A stretch of 64,000 nt of DNA from Saprospiraceae bacterium (GTDB lineage: Bacteria > Bacteroidota > Bacteroidia > Chitinophagales > Saprospiraceae): assembly GCA_016717105.1 (NCBI GenBank), contig JADKGF010000005.1, positions 62,001-126,000 of the forward strand, written 5' to 3'. Both the position numbers and the translations under genes were made by a program. This document shows, in pieces, positions 18,771 to 28,145 of this stretch. Below the pieces are notes generated by a model, which did no database searches, had not been told where the DNA came from, and worked only from the letters and a program-made list of their open reading frames with translations. Positions within the stretch are counted from its first letter, which is position 1. Every line of letters begins with the position of its first letter.

Positions 18771-21173
18771 TTAGAATGGATAATTGACTCCAACCTGTAG
18801 ATTGCCTAAACCTTGCTGTCTAATTTCTTTGAATGTGTACCAATTAGTGCCAGTAAATTCATCAGCGTAAGGGTTTCGGATTTTATAACCGAAATCAAAC
18901 CTGATAATAAAAAAATCAAAATTGAATCGCGCACCGTATCCAGCTCCTATTGCAAACTGGTTGACAAAAGCTGTTGAAATAGCAGCGCCAGGTCTTGTAT
19001 CATCCTGTCTTAGCGTCCATACATTCCCTATATCGGTAAATATTGCACCATCTAAGAAGCCTACAATCTTAAATCGATATTCGACATTCATCTCTATTTT
19101 TAGATCGCCTTGATTTACATAAATTGGTGGTGAAGTGGTGATCTTGTCCAAAGGATTTCGATAAGCTCCTGGACCTGGTTGCTTTACATTCCAGGCTCGG
19201 AGACTATTCGGACCACCGACACCAAATTGTCTGACAAAAGGTGCCACTTTGAGCTCACCAAATGGTACAACAGCGCCTACATTTAGTCTTGCTGCAAAAC
19301 TCCTAGTCTTGCTATATTCCTTGTTAAATCTGCCATCAAATTCATATCTGACATATTTTGCAAATGAAATATTATTCAGACTCCACACATTTTTACTACC
19401 TGATATCGAATTGAACAATAGGTTAGAAAGATGAACTTCCCATCCCGATAGCTCTAGGTTATTGATAATTAAAAGCGAATTTCCTTTTTTGTTTTTACTC
19501 TTATTATAGATGTATGAATAGTCTCTAAACAAAAAACCTGTACCCAATATGTCCTGAAAAGATAATTTTATCAATGGATTTGCTTCAAATCTGGCTTCAT
19601 CAAGGATGTCATATAAATCTAGATTAAATCCTAATGGTCTGAAGATATATCTGTTGTTTTTTGGAGAAGTATAATCAAATCCAAAAGACGCATTAAAAGA
19701 GCTTAAGGAATAAAAATTAATAATATTGTTTACACTGAACCCAAGGCCAATATTTGTACTAGCTTCTTCTACGAAGTTTTTGTAAAATCGATCCTTAATG
19801 ATACCTGATCTCCATCCGAGTCTTCCCAACCCTATAAAATCCTGAAATGATGGGACATTGAGATTGTTTTGAATAGACAGATTGGAAGTACGTCGCACCA
19901 AAGCGCCATTTGTGTTAAGACCTACTTCTGTACCAGCTTCCGTCCTAAGTGAATAACGCTCAGATCCACCTAGCAGATTGCGGTTTACAAATTGGGATGA
20001 GACAGAGAAACCAAATAATTGGGATGCACCTAACGTGCTGAAATAACCTTGCAATGCGCCATCCCAAACCCATTTTTTGTCAAAAGGCGTGAGTAAGATA
20101 TCGAAATTCATTACTGTATCTGCGATTGCATCTTGTTTGGGATGTATAGTTACAAATCGGTAAGTACCGAGTGCATTTAGTTTTCTGAAGGTTTTTTGTC
20201 GATCATCACGGCTTAGAAGTTTTCCTTCTTTAAAAAAGATAGAGTTAGTAAGTAGTGATGGTTTTACTGGGTACGTGATAGACTGCCTAAAAAATGTCTT
20301 GCCTTCAATGGTTTCAGATACAAGGTCATTTGTATTTTGATCTTTGAAATAGTCTGTGTACACATTTATTTGCCCTGTCGTAAATCGCTTATGGATAGTA
20401 TCGGGAAGTGGTAATTGTATATCTATAAAAATATCAACTTCTTTTTTTGTCAAGCTGCTATCACCCGATATTTCAAAATAATTATTAGAAAAATTATTAT
20501 ACCCATGATTTTGCATTTCTATGGTCAATCTACTTTTTTCAAGTTCGAAATTATTATAGTCAATATAATCGCCAGAATGGATATAGGCATTCTCAGATTT
20601 CGATTTGATAAAGTTAAGTGTATTTTTATCTTCACTGTTATACGTTATGTTTTTTATGGTATAACGGTCACCAGTCGAGACGATAAATATGATTTCAGAA
20701 GTGAACCATGTTGAAATTTTGCCAGTAGATGACCATATTTTTAAGTGCTCATCTGTAAGGAAATCAACCTTAGCTTCATAATAACCTTTTTTGAATTTTA
20801 AGTGATTTTCCATATTTAAAGCAATCTTTTTTGCATCAGCCTCACTATATAATACAGGTTGTTCTCCCAGACTTCTTAATGCTTTGTGATACCATTTGGA
20901 TTTGTTTGGACCTGAATTGGCCATATACACATATTCCTTGGGTATAATAAATATGAGTTTTGAATTAGGTTTGGTAGTTATAAATGTCAATAATTCCTGC
21001 TCCAAGGACTTTTTATCTTGTACTTTTTGTTCGTTTTTAAATACAATTTTGGTTTTTTTTAATAATGTCTGATCTGGCCCGAGATACTTATTAGTATTGC
21101 AAGAGGTAAGCATCAAGACGAAGCAAAGTCCAATTAATCCAGCAAATCTACACTTTGTAAGAACTTTTGACAT
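18771..21173 (-). CDS. tamL: Translocation and assembly module lipoprotein TamL (BamA-like)
   Basis: About 800 residues. The start chosen (MSKVLTKCRF) gives a compact lipoprotein leader ending in the lipobox LTSC, followed by NTNKYLGPDQTLLKKTKI, the typical opening of Bacteroidota TamL. POTRA-like domains occupy about residues 30-370. The C-terminal half is an Omp85 16-strand barrel, with the conserved QFGVGGPNSLRAW loop motif (about 640-652) and the terminal strand GLGNLQVGVNYPF ending in phenylalanine. It works with TamB in outer-membrane protein insertion. No tamB is present here. Confidence 0.92.
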   Translation of the reverse strand: MSKVLTKCRFAGLIGLCFVLMLTSCNTNKYLGPDQTLLKKTKIVFKNEQKVQDKKSLEQELLTFITTKPNSKLIFIIPKEYVYMANSGPNKSKWYHKALRSLGEQPVLYSEADAKKIALNMENHLKFKKGYYEAKVDFLTDEHLKIWSSTGKISTWFTSEIIFIVSTGDRYTIKNITYNSEDKNTLNFIKSKSENAYIHSGDYIDYNNFELEKSRLTIEMQNHGYNNFSNNYFEISGDSSLTKKEVDIFIDIQLPLPDTIHKRFTTGQINVYTDYFKDQNTNDLVSETIEGKTFFRQSITYPVKPSLLTNSIFFKEGKLLSRDDRQKTFRKLNALGTYRFVTIHPKQDAIADTVMNFDILLTPFDKKWVWDGALQGYFSTLGASQLFGFSVSSQFVNRNLLGGSERYSLRTEAGTEVGLNTNGALVRRTSNLSIQNNLNVPSFQDFIGLGRLGWRSGIIKDRFYKNFVEEASTNIGLGFSVNNIINFYSLSSFNASFGFDYTSPKNNRYIFRPLGFNLDLYDILDEARFEANPLIKLSFQDILGTGFLFRDYSYIYNKSKNKKGNSLLIINNLELSGWEVHLSNLLFNSISGSKNVWSLNNISFAKYVRYEFDGRFNKEYSKTRSFAARLNVGAVVPFGELKVAPFVRQFGVGGPNSLRAWNVKQPGPGAYRNPLDKITTSPPIYVNQGDLKIEMNVEYRFKIVGFLDGAIFTDIGNVWTLRQDDTRPGAAISTAFVNQFAIGAGYGARFNFDFFIIRFDFGYKIRNPYADEFTGTNWYTFKEIRQQGLGNLQVGVNYPF

Positions 21174-21248
21174 CCAAATGATATTATATCTGAACGAAAC
21201 AGTTGTTTTTATATCCTGTTTCAAATTTTATCTTAAAAATAACTTATT

Positions 21249-21989
21249 TTGATTTCAAAGGCCAGAATCAAAGATATCAAAGCCCTGCATCTTTCAAAAT
21301 ACAGGCAAATTTATAATAAATTCATAGCAGAAGGTGATAAACTTTGCATCGAATTACTAAAAAAGCGAAAATACAGCATTGAACAGGTTTTTATTACCAA
21401 TGGCAATCTCGAAAGGTATTTACCATTTATAGAACATGAAAACGTTGTCATAATTTCCCCTAAAGAAATGGAACAAATTTCTTATTTGAAAACGCCATCA
21501 GATATTTTTTTATTATGTGATAAAAAAGAAGAGATTATTAATGGTCGGGTAAAAGACAAATTTTCGGCTATCTACTTAGATGGTGTCCAAGATCCTGGCA
21601 ATGTAGGCACAATCATCAGGATAGCAGATTGGTTTGGTATAAATAGTGTCGTGCGTTCTGAAGATACAGCAGATTTTTTTCACCCAAAAGTAGTACAGGC
21701 TACGATGGGAAGTATGGTAAATGTAGCCTTAGTGTCTGATACTTTGCAATCAATCAAGACTTTAGGATTACCGTTGTATGGTACATTTTTGGATGGAGCA
21801 AACTTTACTTCAAATGAGATGCCTACATCAGCAGTTTTAGTAATGGGTAGCGAAGGAAGAGGTATCAGCCCAGATAATGAAAACCAGATTGATTTTAGAA
21901 TCTCAATACCGGGATATCAACATAAGGTAGCAGAATCATTGAATGTAGCCATAGCAACAGGAATTATTAGCGCTTTCTGGAAAAAATAA
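21249..21989 (+). CDS. TrmH/SpoU-family RNA 2'-O-methyltransferase
   Basis: A 246-aa SPOUT enzyme. An N-terminal substrate-binding domain (KARIKDIKALHLSKYRQIYNKF, about residues 4-80) precedes the knotted SAM-binding domain. Motif 1 is YLDGVQDPGNVGTIIRIADWFG, motif 2 is LVMGSEGRGIS, and motif 3 is ISIPGYQHKVAESLNVAIATG. A TTG at 21249 is the only likely start, since an in-frame stop lies three codons upstream. It is divergent from tamL, and the shared 75-bp gap must hold both promoters. Confidence 0.9.
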   Translation: MISKARIKDIKALHLSKYRQIYNKFIAEGDKLCIELLKKRKYSIEQVFITNGNLERYLPFIEHENVVIISPKEMEQISYLKTPSDIFLLCDKKEEIINGRVKDKFSAIYLDGVQDPGNVGTIIRIADWFGINSVVRSEDTADFFHPKVVQATMGSMVNVALVSDTLQSIKTLGLPLYGTFLDGANFTSNEMPTSAVLVMGSEGRGISPDNENQIDFRISIPGYQHKVAESLNVAIATGIISAFWKK

Positions 21990-22097
21990 AGCCTTTTGTT
22001 TTTTAAAATTGCTTACAAATATTCCGACAATTACCACCTTAACAGTATTTTAACAGCGAATTTGTAACTTTTCTTATCCAATTTTCATTATAAGCAC

Positions 22098-22105
22098 TAT
22101 ATTTG
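22098..22105 (+). promoter_or_regulatory. Bacteroidota -7 box (TATATTTG) for the DUF1573 gene
   Basis: Exact TAnnTTTG match about 30 bp upstream of the start codon, implying a short leader. The -33 partner is not clear. Confidence 0.5.
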
Positions 22106-22134
22106 TACTATCATTTTAAAAAATAAGAATCATC

Positions 22135-22662
22135 ATGAAGCAAATTTTATTTTCATTACTTGTTTTCAGTTGTTTTGCTTTAACAGCACAAACAAAAGTT
22201 GCCCCTATTCCAATCAAAACTGAAGGTGACCTGAAGAAGGAAGCTATGATTGAAAAGGCAAAAACTCAAGCTGTTACTGAAGTTGCAGTTGAGAGAACTA
22301 ATGCAAAAATGACTTTTGAGTCATTAACAGTGGATTTTGGTACCATTGAAAACGGGTCAGAGCCATTGAGAGTTGTTAAATTTACCAATACAGGTACTGA
22401 ACCGTTGGTGATCAAAAATGCAAGAGGATCTTGTGGTTGTACTGTGCCTACGTGGGTAAAAGAGCCAATTGCTCCTGGTCAAAGTAGCACTTTAGAGATC
22501 AGATATGATACTAAAAGAACTGGTGCTATCAATAAGTCAGTAACTATTACGACTAATGAAGGCCCTGACAATCATGTATTGCAAGTAATAGGAACTGTTT
22601 TGCCTCCAAAAGAAGAAAAGGCAGTACCTCAAGCTGAGCCAAGTATCATCAAAGGTAACTAA
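22135..22662 (+). CDS. DUF1573 exported protein
   Basis: A 175-aa protein with a signal peptide (residues about 1-19, cleavage near LTAQ-TK), a charged helical segment, and a DUF1573 immunoglobulin-like domain (about 58-155): VDFGTIENGSEPLRVVKFTNTG, then SCGCTVPTWVKEPIAPG with the conserved CGC cysteine pair, then NKSVTITTNEG. Such proteins are common in Bacteroidota envelopes with no assigned role. The gene is monocistronic, with a promoter box ahead and terminator hairpins behind. Confidence 0.9.
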   Translation: MKQILFSLLVFSCFALTAQTKVAPIPIKTEGDLKKEAMIEKAKTQAVTEVAVERTNAKMTFESLTVDFGTIENGSEPLRVVKFTNTGTEPLVIKNARGSCGCTVPTWVKEPIAPGQSSTLEIRYDTKRTGAINKSVTITTNEGPDNHVLQVIGTVLPPKEEKAVPQAEPSIIKGN

Positions 22663-22673
22663 AAAATACGGTG

Positions 22674-22693
22674 AGCCGTTATGGGCGGCTTTT
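22674..22693 (+). terminator. Short hairpin after the DUF1573 gene
   Basis: AGCCG pairs with CGGCT across a short loop and is followed by three T. A weak terminator or mRNA 3' stabiliser just ahead of a stronger one. Confidence 0.45.
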
Positions 22694-22712
22694 ACTAGTA
22701 AGCGTATATCTG

Positions 22713-22757
22713 AAAAGCCCCGACAGGTGTGAAAACTTGCAGGGGCTTTTCTCTTTT
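22713..22757 (+). terminator. Intrinsic terminator after the DUF1573 gene
   Basis: AAAAGCCCC pairs with GGGGCTTTT around a 20-nt loop and is followed by a T-rich tail. Confidence 0.85.
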
Positions 22758-22802
22758 AATACCATGAAGTATGCTATATTATTGTTTTCCCCAAAGTATT
22801 AA

Positions 22803-23575
22803 ATGATGTTGTTGATTGTTTCGCCTTCCAAAACTATGGAGCCGTATTGTCAGAATTTTCCATTCGAAATGACAAAACCACAATTTGTGCAAGAAACCAA
22901 AGAATTGATGGGCATTCTGCAAAAAATGTCGAAATCAGAATTGTCAACTTTTATGTCGCTGAGTGATAAATTGACAGAACAGAATTATCAACGATTTAAG
23001 GAATTTTATAATAAAAAAATATCCGCATCTCCGGCGGTACTTACTTATACTGGTGAAGTATTTGCAGGATTAAATGCAAAAAATTGGGATATCAACGGGA
23101 CTTCGATTATGCACAATCAAATCTCCGGATCTTGTCAGGTCTATATGGGTGTTTAAAACCAAAAGATGCCATCAAACCGTATAGACTGGAAATGGCTAGC
23201 CGAATAGTTACCTCAGAAACAGTAGGATTGTATCAATTTTGGTCAGAAAAGATCACCTCAGCATTAAACAAGGATCTCAAATCAACCAAATCAAATATTA
23301 TCTGCAATTTGGCTTCTGAAGAATATTTTAAAGTTTTGAAAACCAAAAACATAAAAGCAACGATTATTGATTTTGAGTTTTATGAAATCAGAAATGGTAA
23401 ACGCACTTTCGTGTCTTTTAGCGCTAAACAAGCACGTGGACTAATGGCTTCGTACATTGTCAGGTATAGCATAGAGAATCCCGAATTATTGAAGGATTTT
23501 AAAGAAAACGATTATATGTGGGATGCGGAAACATCTACACCGACCAATTTCAAGTTTTTGAAATTTATATCTTAA
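22803..23575 (+). CDS. yaaA: Peroxide stress protein YaaA (UPF0246), frameshifted near 23090
   Basis: Two frames join into one YaaA of about 257 aa, the family length. The first half has MLLIVSPSKTM and SDKLTEQNYQRF, then AVLTYTGEVFAGLNAKNW. The second resumes with RDFDYAQSNLRILSGLYGCLKP, PYRLEMASR, NLASEEYFKVL, FYEIRNGKRT and AKQARGLMASYIV. YaaA limits intracellular iron and DNA damage under peroxide and binds DNA. The frame changes between 23080 and 23105 and needs one base added or two removed. Confidence 0.88.
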
Positions 23576-23582
23576 AGGCTCA

Positions 23583-24818
23583 TTAGTTGTTTTCGATCAA
23601 GGGAAGCTGCCAATCGAGATAATTACGGTAAGGACGCTCGACAAGCTTGCCTGAAACTTCCAAAAGCTTGATATACAGTCTATAAATAGCTTGCTGGTGC
23701 TCCAAAATTTTAGTTTCGATATCGAGTGTGCTCTTTTTAAGTTCAAGAATCTTTATTGGATCCATTCTGCCAGAATTAACTATCTTGTTTTTTAACATTA
23801 TCAACGTGCTGTCTGATGATAAATTTTGCCATAGCTGGTATGATTGTGCTTCACTGTTGATTTCAGATTTCAAAGTTTCAAACTCGGTTTGTATTTCAAT
23901 TTTTCTGATTGCGCTTTTATTTGTTACATCTTCCTGTTTGATCAAATTTTCTTGTTTTTTGATTCGATAAGATCCTGTCCAAGGTATCGTAAAACCCATT
24001 CCGATCGAAAATCTATTGCGCAAGAGTAAATCATCACGAACGGTAAATTTTGCTTGAGCAAAGTCAACGATCTTTTGTGATTTTGCTTTTTCAGTTTGTA
24101 GATCCATATTTAAGTATCTATATTCGGCATCCAACTCAATGATTTCTGGATGTTTTTCTATATCTGGCGCTATGTTATTTACAATCGACAAAATCTGACT
24201 TACCGAAGGCCACTGATCTAGGTTGATTATAGTTCCTTCACTTATTTTTAAAGATTCACAATTGTTTTTCCTTTTTAATTCTAAAGTGTTCGATTTTAAT
24301 TGGTTTTCTAATATTTGTTCTTTTATTGAAATCAAGTCTTCTAAGTCTATAGCTTCCCCAGCGACAAGGATATTTCGTATGAGTGCTTCCTTTTCTAACA
24401 AATAATTATTGTATTTTTCTTGAAAGTCCATTTGCTCTTTTGTCTCTACCCAATCCAAGATGTTTTCAACTCTTTTTGCTAGGATTTCATTGGTTCGAGT
24501 TATAGCTTTTGTACTGTACAATTGAAGTGATGATTGGTGTTTTTGGTATTCTGCCTTGCGTTGTCGAAGACTATTGAAACTGGTTCTCAGCATAAATTCT
24601 TGCCGTGATGTCAGCAATCGGTCGAATTCGGTCCTTGCATCTATTTTTTCGAGGATAGGCAATTTATCATCATAAGACTCCATTTTTTGCAGTAGCTTGG
24701 TGTCTAACTGGATGCGTTCGTCAGATAATGCATCACTTAGCAATGATGATGGATTTACTTTTTGGCAAGTCGCATCATGTATCAAAAAAAAGAACAATAA
24801 GAGTATGAAGTATCGCAT
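23583..24818 (-). CDS. TolC-family outer membrane efflux protein
   Basis: A 411-aa protein with a signal peptide (FILLLFFFLIHDATCQ). The two-fold repeat of long coiled helices typical of outer membrane factors is visible (SRQEFMLRTSFNSLRQRKAEYQKHQ and later KSEINSEAQSYQLWQN), as is the GMGFTIPWTGSYRIKKQENL strand region. It is third in an operon after DUF4956 and HlyD genes, so it should form the outer channel of that system. Confidence 0.82.
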   Translation of the reverse strand: MRYFILLLFFFLIHDATCQKVNPSSLLSDALSDERIQLDTKLLQKMESYDDKLPILEKIDARTEFDRLLTSRQEFMLRTSFNSLRQRKAEYQKHQSSLQLYSTKAITRTNEILAKRVENILDWVETKEQMDFQEKYNNYLLEKEALIRNILVAGEAIDLEDLISIKEQILENQLKSNTLELKRKNNCESLKISEGTIINLDQWPSVSQILSIVNNIAPDIEKHPEIIELDAEYRYLNMDLQTEKAKSQKIVDFAQAKFTVRDDLLLRNRFSIGMGFTIPWTGSYRIKKQENLIKQEDVTNKSAIRKIEIQTEFETLKSEINSEAQSYQLWQNLSSDSTLIMLKNKIVNSGRMDPIKILELKKSTLDIETKILEHQQAIYRLYIKLLEVSGKLVERPYRNYLDWQLPLIENN

Positions 24819-24839
24819 ATATCTGTAAATCTTATTAAA

Positions 24840-25829
24840 TCATTCAATATCAGATATGCGAAGGACTTCTTTTTGTAAAAATCGATTATCCGCTGGTATA
24901 TTTATAAAGACCTCAATACCGTAAATACGAACATCGGGAATTTTACGAAACTTCTCTGGTATTTCGACAATTCTGTTGCCTTTGGCAGAGATGATTCCCT
25001 TTGTTTTCTTGCCACTATTGTAGGCAGAAGATATCCAAACTGTGTCCCCGGTATTTATTTTTATATCGTATTTCTCTTGGACGTATGCCAAAACCATCGG
25101 CGGCGTTGCTTCATAGAAACTGATCAAGCTCGTAAAAGCTTTAACATATTCTCCTTCTCTGATATTGATACTTCCGATTACGCCGTCAAAAGGCGCTATG
25201 ATTTGAAATTTGTTAATCTCTGATTGTAGATAATTTTTTTTATCAGAATACAAGGCTTTTTCGGTTTTTGTTTGTTTGGGCTGGCGTATCATTTTTTGAT
25301 ACAAGGCTATATTATTATTGTATTGTTGTGTTATTTCTTTGATTTCGTCATTTAGATTTTTAATCATCGTTTCATTAGGATTGCGAATTTCCGAATCTTT
25401 GACATCATTAGAATTAACCAAGGACTTATAAAAATCAGTTTCTTGCTGCAAACTATTGATTTTGGTGTGAATTGTGCTTATTTCAATATCTCTTTCCTTT
25501 TCTAGCTTCAGAATTTCGGATTTTAATTCAGATTCAGTCAAGTCATTTTTGAGTTGAATACCACTTTCTGCTACTTGAATTTGATTGATCTGCTGATGAA
25601 TATCCGTATTATTTACAATCATAAGCAGTTGCCCTTTTTTAACTTTGTCACCTGTTTTTACCAAAGTTTTGACAATGGTCACATCCTTATCCAAGTTGAT
25701 TTCAGACTGTTTGTTTTCAGCAAATCCATAATATTCACGATGACTGAGTCTCAAGGTATTGGTCAATAAATATACTGAAACAATCAATAGAGGGCCAATC
25801 AACCAATAAAAAATATTAAACTTTTGCAT
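24840..25829 (-). CDS. HlyD-family membrane fusion (periplasmic adaptor) protein
   Basis: A 329-aa protein with one N-terminal membrane anchor (about residues 6-26). A split lipoyl domain follows (VKTGDKVKKGQLLMIVNN, later FDGVIGSINIREGEYV), flanking a long coiled-coil hairpin (about 75-205), then a beta-barrel domain (GDTVWISSAYNSGK). It starts 3 bp after the DUF4956 stop. No ABC, RND or MFS component lies in this operon. Confidence 0.88.
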   Translation of the reverse strand: MQKFNIFYWLIGPLLIVSVYLLTNTLRLSHREYYGFAENKQSEINLDKDVTIVKTLVKTGDKVKKGQLLMIVNNTDIHQQINQIQVAESGIQLKNDLTESELKSEILKLEKERDIEISTIHTKINSLQQETDFYKSLVNSNDVKDSEIRNPNETMIKNLNDEIKEITQQYNNNIALYQKMIRQPKQTKTEKALYSDKKNYLQSEINKFQIIAPFDGVIGSINIREGEYVKAFTSLISFYEATPPMVLAYVQEKYDIKINTGDTVWISSAYNSGKKTKGIISAKGNRIVEIPEKFRKIPDVRIYGIEVFINIPADNRFLQKEVLRISDIE

Positions 25830-25832
25830 GGA

Positions 25833-26534
25833 TCAGAAATTATTGATAGCAAAAACTTTGTCTTCAAAAAGCAACTTTGTCACCTTTATACCTTCTATAT
25901 CATTGAAACTAGAAAGTAAAATATGACCAGAACGGATATCCTGAACGACAAAGCTGTATTCGTACTCATGGCTTGTGATGCCGTCGGGCGAGGTGATGAT
26001 ACGATATCTCGACAAGTTGTTATTATGTGTAAACTTGGCCAAAATTGCTTCTATTTGTTTTAGAATGACTTGGCTATTGTTTGTTTCTATTCTCAGATTA
26101 CCTTTGATATTGTGCTTGGGATCAAAAGGACTCAATTTTAGTAAAAAGATGATAAGGCAAAAGGTAACTGTACCAATGATGGCGTTTTGGAAGGAATGGA
26201 CACCACAAGCGATACCAATTGCCATGGTAGCGAATATAAATGCTATATCACGAAGGTCAGAAATATTGGATCTGAATCGTATGATAGCTAACGCACCGAA
26301 TATACCGAAGCTCAAAGCCAGACTGTCGCCGATAGACTGCATGATGGTCGCTGTGACTACGGACATTAGTAACAAGGATTGTATGAAACTATAAGATCTC
26401 CCAGCCAGTGACGTGGTCTTGTCATAGGTAAATACCAATAGCAAGGACAAAATGATCGTCATCGCATTGGTAAATAAAATCATATAGATTGTACTCTCAC
26501 TATGAAATCCACTTAATCCTCCAATATCAAGCAT
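25833..26534 (-). CDS. DUF4956 membrane protein
   Basis: A 233-aa protein. Residues about 15-150 contain four transmembrane helices with the family signature SFGIFGALAIIRFRSNISDLRDIAFIF and MAIGIACGVHSFQNAIIGTV. The C-terminal ~80 residues are a soluble domain (RIETNNSQVILKQIEAILAKF). DUF4956 proteins elsewhere often neighbour VTC-type polyphosphate polymerase genes. Here the partner genes are HlyD and TolC, and it is the only polytopic inner-membrane protein of the operon. Confidence 0.9.
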   Translation of the reverse strand: MLDIGGLSGFHSESTIYMILFTNAMTIILSLLLVFTYDKTTSLAGRSYSFIQSLLLMSVVTATIMQSIGDSLALSFGIFGALAIIRFRSNISDLRDIAFIFATMAIGIACGVHSFQNAIIGTVTFCLIIFLLKLSPFDPKHNIKGNLRIETNNSQVILKQIEAILAKFTHNNNLSRYRIITSPDGITSHEYEYSFVVQDIRSGHILLSSFNDIEGIKVTKLLFEDKVFAINNF

Positions 26535-26683
26535 CTGTATTTTGTTGATTTAACCTGTAAAAGTATAATATTTTGACAATTATTAATGTAAGTTATAAAG
26601 TCAAAATTTGTACTCATACTTTTAGATATAATCGAAAAGTTTCTTTTTGTCTTGTAGGATACATTATTTTGTCGGAGAAGTAC

Positions 26684-28018
26684 CTATTTTTTCTTTTTTT
26701 GACCTCTGGTTTTGGGTTTTCCATACTTCTCAAACATCTTATCCTTATGCCTGACTTTCACGTTTACTTTTACATTTTTAGCTTTCTTTTGATGGAAGGC
26801 ACTTTTATCTTCAACTATTTTGGGCAATTTACCAAGTACATTTTTCATGTTGATCTTCGGCAATTCGGCATCAGTCAGAACATCCGAAATCACCAATCCG
26901 TCTGGTAATGGCAACTCAGGTATCTCATAGTTCATAAACTCTTGTGCTTCTTGCAACCAATCCGTATCCAAATCTCCTACAAGTGAAATTGCTTCCCCTT
27001 TTTTATCAGCGCGCCCAGTTCGACCGATCCTATGTACATAATTTTGGGGCTCATCTGGCATATCAAAATTGATTACATGAGAAACATCTTCTATATCCAA
27101 GCCACGTGCTATGATGTCTGTAGCAATAAGCATTCTGATTGCTCCTTCCTGAAATTTATTGACAGAATTGAATCTATAATTTTGATCTTTATTGGAATGG
27201 ATGACACCTATTTTCCCTGGGTAATCCAAGCTAATTCTTTCATAAAGCTCATCAGCAAGTGCTTTTGTTGAAACAAAAAGTAGGATTTTGGTCATTTCTG
27301 GTCTTGTAGAGAGCAATATTTCCAAAAGGTTTACTTTGGTATTGAAATTTGGGATTCGATACAAGACTTGATTAATATTTGCCAATGGCGTTCCTGAAGG
27401 TGCTGCTTCTATTTTTTCAGGTTCGTTAAAATATTCTCCCAGCAAAATTTCGACATTTTCATCTATCGTGGCAGAAAAAAGCAGATTTTGTCGTTTTTCT
27501 GGAAGTAGCTCCATGATGTGTTCTAACTGTGATCTGAATCCCAAAGCCAGCATCTCATCCACTTCATCGATGACCAATTTTTTGATTGCTCTTAAGTTCA
27601 GAGATCCGTGGTAACCCAGATCCAATAGTCTGCCTGGAGTACCTACAATGATGTCAAGACCTTCAGAAATTTCAAATGCTTGTGTTTTTAGATTGGTACC
27701 GCCATAAACACCACGAATGACGACATTCATATATTTGGTAAGCAATGTGGCTTGATCTACAACTTGCACTACCAACTCCCGCGTAGGTACGATGATGAGA
27801 ATCTGTGGATGTCTCGCCTTGCTAAAAGACCACATTTTGAGCAAGGGTAGGAGGTAAGCAATGGTCTTCCCGGTACCTGTCTGTGCGATGCCACGTACAT
27901 CTCTTCCCGACATGATCACAGGATAAGCCTTGTATTGGATCGTGGTTGGTGTGGTAAATCCGGCGTCGTCCAAGGCATTTTGGAGCGGATTGGAAAGATT
28001 GAGATCTCTAAATGTCAT
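26684..28018 (-). CDS. DEAD-box ATP-dependent RNA helicase
   Basis: A 444-aa helicase from the start MTFRDLNLS. Motifs in order: Q motif (FTTPTTIQYKAYPVIM), I (AQTGTGKT), Ia (PTRELVVQ), Ib (TPGR), II as DEVD rather than DEAD, III (SAT), IV, V (ATDIIARGLD) and VI (HRIGRTGR). The tail is lysine-rich (KVNVKVRHKDKMFEKYG). The DEVD box is a conservative change. Likely role is RNA remodelling or cold adaptation. Confidence 0.92.
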   Translation of the reverse strand: MTFRDLNLSNPLQNALDDAGFTTPTTIQYKAYPVIMSGRDVRGIAQTGTGKTIAYLLPLLKMWSFSKARHPQILIIVPTRELVVQVVDQATLLTKYMNVVIRGVYGGTNLKTQAFEISEGLDIIVGTPGRLLDLGYHGSLNLRAIKKLVIDEVDEMLALGFRSQLEHIMELLPEKRQNLLFSATIDENVEILLGEYFNEPEKIEAAPSGTPLANINQVLYRIPNFNTKVNLLEILLSTRPEMTKILLFVSTKALADELYERISLDYPGKIGVIHSNKDQNYRFNSVNKFQEGAIRMLIATDIIARGLDIEDVSHVINFDMPDEPQNYVHRIGRTGRADKKGEAISLVGDLDTDWLQEAQEFMNYEIPELPLPDGLVISDVLTDAELPKINMKNVLGKLPKIVEDKSAFHQKKAKNVKVNVKVRHKDKMFEKYGKPKTRGQKKKK

Positions 28019-28145
28019 AATGAAATTTGACTGCAAAGGTAAGATGGATAATTGACAATAGAGAACCAAAGCTGATTATCTAAATATATCACCATCAAAA
28101 TGGATGATACCTGTATTTTATTGTTTGAATATCAGGCTAACAATT

